A program made the translations under genes and the position numbers. This document shows, piece after piece, positions 59,970 through 64,000 of a DNA stretch of 64,000 nucleotides (positions are counted from its first letter, which is position 1; each line of letters begins with the position of its first letter). Under the pieces are notes generated by a model, which was given only the letters and a program-made list of their open reading frames with translations, was not told where the DNA came from and searched no databases. Source of the DNA: Desulfospira joergensenii DSM 10085. GTDB taxonomy: Bacteria; Desulfobacterota; Desulfobacteria; Desulfobacterales; Desulfobacteraceae. Location: the NCBI RefSeq assembly GCF_000420085.1, contig NZ_ATUG01000003.1, forward strand, positions 372,001 to 436,000, written 5' to 3'.

Positions 59970-60599
59970 TTACTTGGCTTTGAATCCCTGGAGCATGATC
60001 CTGAATGCCGTTGTCAGGGTGGATTTTACAAAATCCTTCTGATCATTTAAAAGACGTTTGGAGTCCACCCAGAGAACCACCCCCGAATAGGTCGCCCAGA
60101 TGACATCGGCCAGGGCCACAGGATGTTCCTCAATAAAAATACCCGACTCAATCCCCTCTTTTACCACGGCGATTATGGCGCCATGGGCCTCTGTGGAATA
60201 TTTTTTAAGCTGCTGCATCACTCCGTCGGAAAGATTGTGAAGGGTCTCACCGGATTGAAGGTGGAACAGGTTGATTAAAATCTGGGGATCCTGTTCATAG
60301 ATCTCAATGAAAATATCCCTGAACCGTTCAATTTTGTCGTCAACGGAAATGCTCTCCTCCACGACCCGGTTAATCTGGGAGGAGATAAAGGCAAGTATGT
60401 TTATGGACAGGGAAGTATGGAGTTCTTCCTTGTTCTTGAAATAAAGATAGAGGGTGCCGGGACTCAGTTCTGCCTGGGAGGCGATTTCCTCCATGGTGGT
60501 GGAGTTAAACCCCTTGGCGGAAAAAACTTTGCGTGCGGCATGGAGGATTTCCTGCCGTCTCAGTTCTTTTTCCCGTTGCTTGCGTTCATATATGCCCAT
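59970..60599 (-). CDS. TetR/AcrR-family transcriptional regulator
   Basis: A 209-residue repressor. The N-terminal HTH domain reads ILHAARKVFSAKGFNSTTMEEIA, AELSPGTLYLYFKNKEEL. The C-terminal part is the ligand-binding helical domain. GAGGAAAG precedes the ATG. It is divergent from the CoA-transferase-GNAT gene, so it probably controls that gene and itself from the 60600-60820 region. TetR regulators near acyl-CoA enzymes often respond to acyl-CoA or fatty acids (family knowledge). No clear operator repeat was found by eye. Confidence 0.9.
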   Translation of the reverse strand: MGIYERKQREKELRRQEILHAARKVFSAKGFNSTTMEEIASQAELSPGTLYLYFKNKEELHTSLSINILAFISSQINRVVEESISVDDKIERFRDIFIEIYEQDPQILINLFHLQSGETLHNLSDGVMQQLKKYSTEAHGAIIAVVKEGIESGIFIEEHPVALADVIWATYSGVVLWVDSKRLLNDQKDFVKSTLTTAFRIMLQGFKAK

Positions 60600-60820
60600 T
60601 CTTTCCTCTTTATTTTTTGAATATGATTCATAAAATTACTGACACCCTGCAGAAATACAAAATTCTATAAAAAACCGCAAGGCTAAACTTTAAAACCGGA
60701 TCAGGTTTTCAACATGCCTGTTTTGATTATAGAAAGGGATCTCAGTTTTAGAGGTGGCCTTTAATCGGTTTTTTTACTATTATACCTTTAACAATTTAGA
60801 ATTTTAAGGGAGTGCTATAT

Positions 60821-62719
60821 ATGATTACCAAACCTTCTTACTGGGCAGATTCTTTTGTGGAAAAACTCACCGATGCACAGGGGGCATTACAGCATATCCG
60901 CCCCGGCCAAAGGGTGTTTATCGGATCTTCCTGCGGTGAACCCCAGCATCTTGTCAATGAGCTGTCCCGGATCTCCAACCGGTTTACCGATCTTGAAATT
61001 GTCAGGCTTCTGAGCATTGAAAGCGGTCCTCTGACCCGGATCGCCAACAAGTCCCATTCCCAGCAGATGAATATCCGGTCCTTTTACCTGGGATCTGCCT
61101 CACCCAAAAAGATCTCCAGGATCCAGCGTTTCATTACCCCGATCAACCTGTCCCAGATTCCCCAGCTCTTTAAAACCGGGCTCATGCCCCTGCATGCAGC
61201 CCTGATCCAGGTCTCCCCGCCGGATGATTTCGGCTGGATGAGCCTGGGGGTTTCCGTGGATATCAACATGGCGGCCTGTGAGTCCGCTGGAATGGTCATC
61301 TGTCAGGTCAATCCCTCCATGCCCAGGGTGTTGGGGAGAAGCTTCATCCATGTGAACGATGTGGACTATATTGTGGAGCATGAAGAAGACCTGCTCACCA
61401 TCCAGCCCCTTCCCGAGACCGAGGAGGCCAATACCATCGGCAAGCATATCTCCAGGCTCATCGATGACGGTTCCACTGTCCAGACCAGCCTGGGGGTGAC
61501 CAACGAGGCCACCATGCTATGCCTGGCCGATAAAAACGACATCGGCATCCATTCCCAGTTTCTCTCGGATACCATGATGCGGCTTTTTTCCATGGGGGTT
61601 GTCACCAACAAGAAAAAGGGATTTAACGAGGGCAAGCTGGTTGCCGGAAGCGCCGTGGGTTCAGATCTTCTCTATGAGTTTATCGACGATAACCCCTCCA
61701 TTGAATTTCATCCCTCAGACTATATCAACAATCCGGCCATCATTGCCCGTCACAACTCCATGGTATCCCTGAATACGGCCATTGCCATTGACCTCACCGG
61801 CCAGGTGGCGGCCGATGCCCTTCCCTTCAACAACTACACCGGCATCAACGGTCTCCTCGATTTTACCCGGGGGGCGGCCATGTCAAAGAATGGAAAATCC
61901 ATACTCATGATGACCGCCACCTCGGACCATGGAAAGAGGAGCCGGATTATTCCAAAACTTTCGGATTTTGCCGTGGTTGTGCCCAGGGGGGATGTCCAGT
62001 TTGTGGCCACAGAGTTCGGGGTGGTCAACCTGTTCGGGAAAACCCTCCAGGAAAGGGCCATGGCCCTGATCAGTATTGCCCATCCCGATTACAGGGACGA
62101 GCTTTTTTCCAAGGCCAAGGAGCAGGACCTCATTGACTCCGGCCGGAAATTCAAACAGGCCATTAAGGGAGTCTATCCCCTCAAGTACGAGGAGATCATT
62201 ACCATCAAGGATATCCCCATCACCTTCAGACCGGCAAAACCCGTGGATGAACGGGGCATCCAGGAACATTACTACTCCATGAACCGGGGGGATATTATCT
62301 CCCGGTTCTTCCATGAAAAGAAAAGCTTTGTTCACGATCAGATCGAGACCACATTTGAGATCGACTATGTCAATGACCTGACCATCGTGGCCACCATCGG
62401 GGAGCTGGGATTTGAAAAGATCATCGCCGTGGGTGAATATTTCCGGAACACCATTATCAACATGGCGGAAATCGCCTTTTCCGTTTCAAGGGAGTACCAG
62501 GGAATGGGCATTGCCAACGTTCTCCTTGACAAGCTGGCCAAGGCGGCCAAAGACAATGAAATCAAGGGACTCATCGCCTATACCTCCCCCCAGAACAAGG
62601 GGATGATCCGGTTGTTCAACAAACTTCCCTATGTGGTTAAACAGGAAAAAGACGATGACATGATCATCCTCAATTGTCTTTTCTCCGAACCCAAGATGCC
62701 GGCGGAGGAATCCGCCTGA
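60821..62719 (+). CDS. Fusion: acetyl-CoA hydrolase/transferase family protein + GNAT domain
   Basis: A 632-residue protein with a CoA-transferase/hydrolase part (about 5-440) of the 4-hydroxybutyrate CoA-transferase type: GQRVFIGSSCGEPQHLV, the likely catalytic Glu in LGVTNEATML and a GASDFxxGA-like segment (LLDFTRGAAMSKNGKSI). A C-terminal GNAT domain (about 470-632) has REYQGMGIANVLLDKLAK and a late NKGMIRLFNKLPY. The ATG at 60821 follows AAGGGAG; a GTG upstream at 60812 is less likely. CoA-transferases move CoA between carboxylic acids; the GNAT part could use acyl-CoA made on the same chain to modify an amine or protein. Expression is probably controlled by the divergent TetR protein. 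Confidence 0.9.
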   Translation: MITKPSYWADSFVEKLTDAQGALQHIRPGQRVFIGSSCGEPQHLVNELSRISNRFTDLEIVRLLSIESGPLTRIANKSHSQQMNIRSFYLGSASPKKISRIQRFITPINLSQIPQLFKTGLMPLHAALIQVSPPDDFGWMSLGVSVDINMAACESAGMVICQVNPSMPRVLGRSFIHVNDVDYIVEHEEDLLTIQPLPETEEANTIGKHISRLIDDGSTVQTSLGVTNEATMLCLADKNDIGIHSQFLSDTMMRLFSMGVVTNKKKGFNEGKLVAGSAVGSDLLYEFIDDNPSIEFHPSDYINNPAIIARHNSMVSLNTAIAIDLTGQVAADALPFNNYTGINGLLDFTRGAAMSKNGKSILMMTATSDHGKRSRIIPKLSDFAVVVPRGDVQFVATEFGVVNLFGKTLQERAMALISIAHPDYRDELFSKAKEQDLIDSGRKFKQAIKGVYPLKYEEIITIKDIPITFRPAKPVDERGIQEHYYSMNRGDIISRFFHEKKSFVHDQIETTFEIDYVNDLTIVATIGELGFEKIIAVGEYFRNTIINMAEIAFSVSREYQGMGIANVLLDKLAKAAKDNEIKGLIAYTSPQNKGMIRLFNKLPYVVKQEKDDDMIILNCLFSEPKMPAEESA

Positions 62720-62759
62720 TTCTTTGAGGCGGCAGGAAACCCAACCCTTTCCGGCCGCC

Positions 62760-64000
62760 TCAGAAATGCTTTCTTTTCAGCCGGGCCACCGACTCGATAT
62801 GATAGGTATGGGGAAACATGTCAACGGGCTGGACCTCCTCGATTTCGTACACCGGGGCCAGCATTTCAAGGTCCCGGGCCAGGGTGGCGGGATTACAGGA
62901 TACGTAAACGATTCTTTCCGGATGAATTCCGAGGACCTGGGCCACCACGTCCTTGTGCATGCCCACCCGGGGCGGATCAATGATCATGACATCCGGGGTC
63001 CGGCCAAGAGACGGAAGAACGTTTTTGATATCCCCTTCCAGGAATTCACAGTTCAGGATCCCGTTTAATTCGGCGTTCTTCCTGGCGTCAATGACTGCGC
63101 TGGCTACGATTTCAATACCGATTACCTTTTTCGCCCGGCCGGACAGCCAGATGGGAATGGTGCCGGTGCCGGAATAGAGGTCCAGAACCAGTTCGTCTCC
63201 TTTGAGATCGGCATACTCCTCCACCTTGGCGTAAAGATTCTCACAGGCCCGGGTATTGGTCTGGAAAAAGGAGTTGGCCGAAATCCTGAACTCATGGCCT
63301 TTCAGCTTTTCCCGGATATGGTCCCGGCCGTGGATGAGTATTTCTTCCTGTCCCGTGGACACCCCGGATTTTGTATCAATGATATTGTTGACAATGGATT
63401 CGATTTCCGAAAATTTTTCAGAGAGGTGCTCTCCCAGGGCTTTGAGAATCCCAGGATTTTTCTCCCGGGTCACGATATTGACCATCCAGCGGTCAAAGGC
63501 CACGGAATGGCGGAGCATGACAAAACGCCAGAAACCCTCATGGGATCTTAAATGATAGGCCGGCAGCCCGGAGGCCTTTACAAATTCACGGACAGCGGCC
63601 AGGATTTCATTTCCCTTTTCCGGCATGATGCTGCAGTTCTCAATATCGATAACCTTATCAAAGGTGCCGGGCACGTGAAGGCCGATACCCAGGTCTTTTT
63701 TAATACTCTCATCCTCGAGTTCGTCGGGCATGAGCCATCGCTTCTGGGAACAGGAGAACTCCATCTTATTCCGGTATCCGAAAATCGGATCCGAGGGGAT
63801 TACGTCCAAAACCCTTACCTGTTTCAGCTTCCCGATATGGGCCAGAGATTCTTCCACATGGCGTTTTTTATAGGCCAGCTGCTGATCGTAATCCAGCTCC
63901 TGCCACCGGCATCCTCCGCAGAAATTGCAATAGGCGCACCTGGCATCTCCCCTGAGGCGGGAGGGTTCCAGGATTTTAATCAGCTTGGCCTCTGCCCAGG
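62760..64000 (-). CDS. rlmD: 23S rRNA (uracil-1939-C5)-methyltransferase RlmD (partial)
   Basis: The C-terminal part, at least 413 residues, of an RlmD/RumA-type methyltransferase; the 5' end lies beyond the window. Toward the right edge it has an Fe-S motif (CAYCNFCGGCRWQ at 63894-63932), then the linker region. SAM-binding motif DLYSGTGTIPI and the catalytic IDPPRVG and VYVSCNPATLARD (nucleophile Cys) are all in place. It methylates U1939 in 23S rRNA. The frame is open to the edge, and the GTG at 63857 is not the real start. It is convergent with the CoA-transferase-GNAT gene. RlmCD or TrmA-type paralogues are possible but less likely because of the Fe-S motif. Confidence 0.9.
   Translation of the reverse strand, partial: WAEAKLIKILEPSRLRGDARCAYCNFCGGCRWQELDYDQQLAYKKRHVEESLAHIGKLKQVRVLDVIPSDPIFGYRNKMEFSCSQKRWLMPDELEDESIKKDLGIGLHVPGTFDKVIDIENCSIMPEKGNEILAAVREFVKASGLPAYHLRSHEGFWRFVMLRHSVAFDRWMVNIVTREKNPGILKALGEHLSEKFSEIESIVNNIIDTKSGVSTGQEEILIHGRDHIREKLKGHEFRISANSFFQTNTRACENLYAKVEEYADLKGDELVLDLYSGTGTIPIWLSGRAKKVIGIEIVASAVIDARKNAELNGILNCEFLEGDIKNVLPSLGRTPDVMIIDPPRVGMHKDVVAQVLGIHPERIVYVSCNPATLARDLEMLAPVYEIEEVQPVDMFPHTYHIESVARLKRKHF

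Noticed and set aside
1..64000. CRISPR arrays, tRNA and rRNA genes, insertion sequences
   Set aside because: No repeat array, cloverleaf, rRNA motif or transposase was found by reading the window.

Overview
The window looks like chromosomal DNA of a strictly anaerobic, sulfate-reducer-like member of the Desulfobacterota, most likely Desulfobacteraceae. This rests on gene content, not a database search. The content includes a MetF-MetV-MvhD-HdrA cluster of Wood-Ljungdahl type, a selenocysteine formate dehydrogenase with a Tat leader, NIL-domain and other polyferredoxin-like proteins, an EF-G of the EFG1 type, LarC, and many two-component proteins. I see no prophage, insertion sequence, CRISPR array, rRNA or tRNA gene.

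Layout. 1-3240: start of a leftward secreted protein, then fusA and a P-loop ATPase ending at a strong terminator. 3239-5437: an acyltransferase/alpha-beta-hydrolase fusion. 5600-9528: a tight rightward operon of NIL ferredoxin, mnmA, mtaB and a 4Fe-4S protein. 9525-20287: mostly leftward, with a DjlA-like co-chaperone, dnaE and guaB, a stand-alone receiver protein behind a GEMM (cyclic dinucleotide) riboswitch with its own promoter and terminator, an AdoMet decarboxylase-GNAT fusion followed by a DUF2156 protein, a metallo-beta-lactamase-fold hydrolase and a very acidic protein. 20488-31312: leftward two-component proteins, an ACT-like protein, a receiver protein, and metF, metV, mvhD, hdrA and a divergent metF paralogue. 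31587-32657: a small membrane protein and an S24/HTH repressor. 32910-38932: fdhA (UGA-Sec), fdhB, fdhE and two exported thiol-redox proteins.

38929-46059: a four-gene overlapping signalling operon (binding lipoprotein, membrane histidine kinase, receiver plus C-terminal domain, large SARP/MalT-like activator). 46219-48868: a monooxygenase-fold protein, YitT and an orphan TAXI protein. 48947-57567: a seven-gene leftward run of M20 peptidase, larC, pgpA, recA, alaS, yejB and yejE, preceded by a leader with an intrinsic terminator. 58115-64000: an AcuI/YhdH reductase, a coiled-coil protein with a recombinase-like tail, a TetR regulator divergent from a CoA-transferase-GNAT fusion, and the 3' part of rlmD.

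How the parts fit together. The metF/hdr cluster and fdhAB point to one-carbon and formate metabolism with flavin- and Fe-S-based electron transfer. The regulators are dense and unusual, and the two best candidates for an undescribed system are the riboswitch-controlled receiver protein (16413-16980) and the binding-protein/kinase/receiver/SARP operon (38929-46059). Several enzymes carry extra GNAT domains (SpeD, CoA-transferase), which suggests undescribed acylation steps. Starts were moved from the longest reading frame wherever a clear ribosome binding site supported it.
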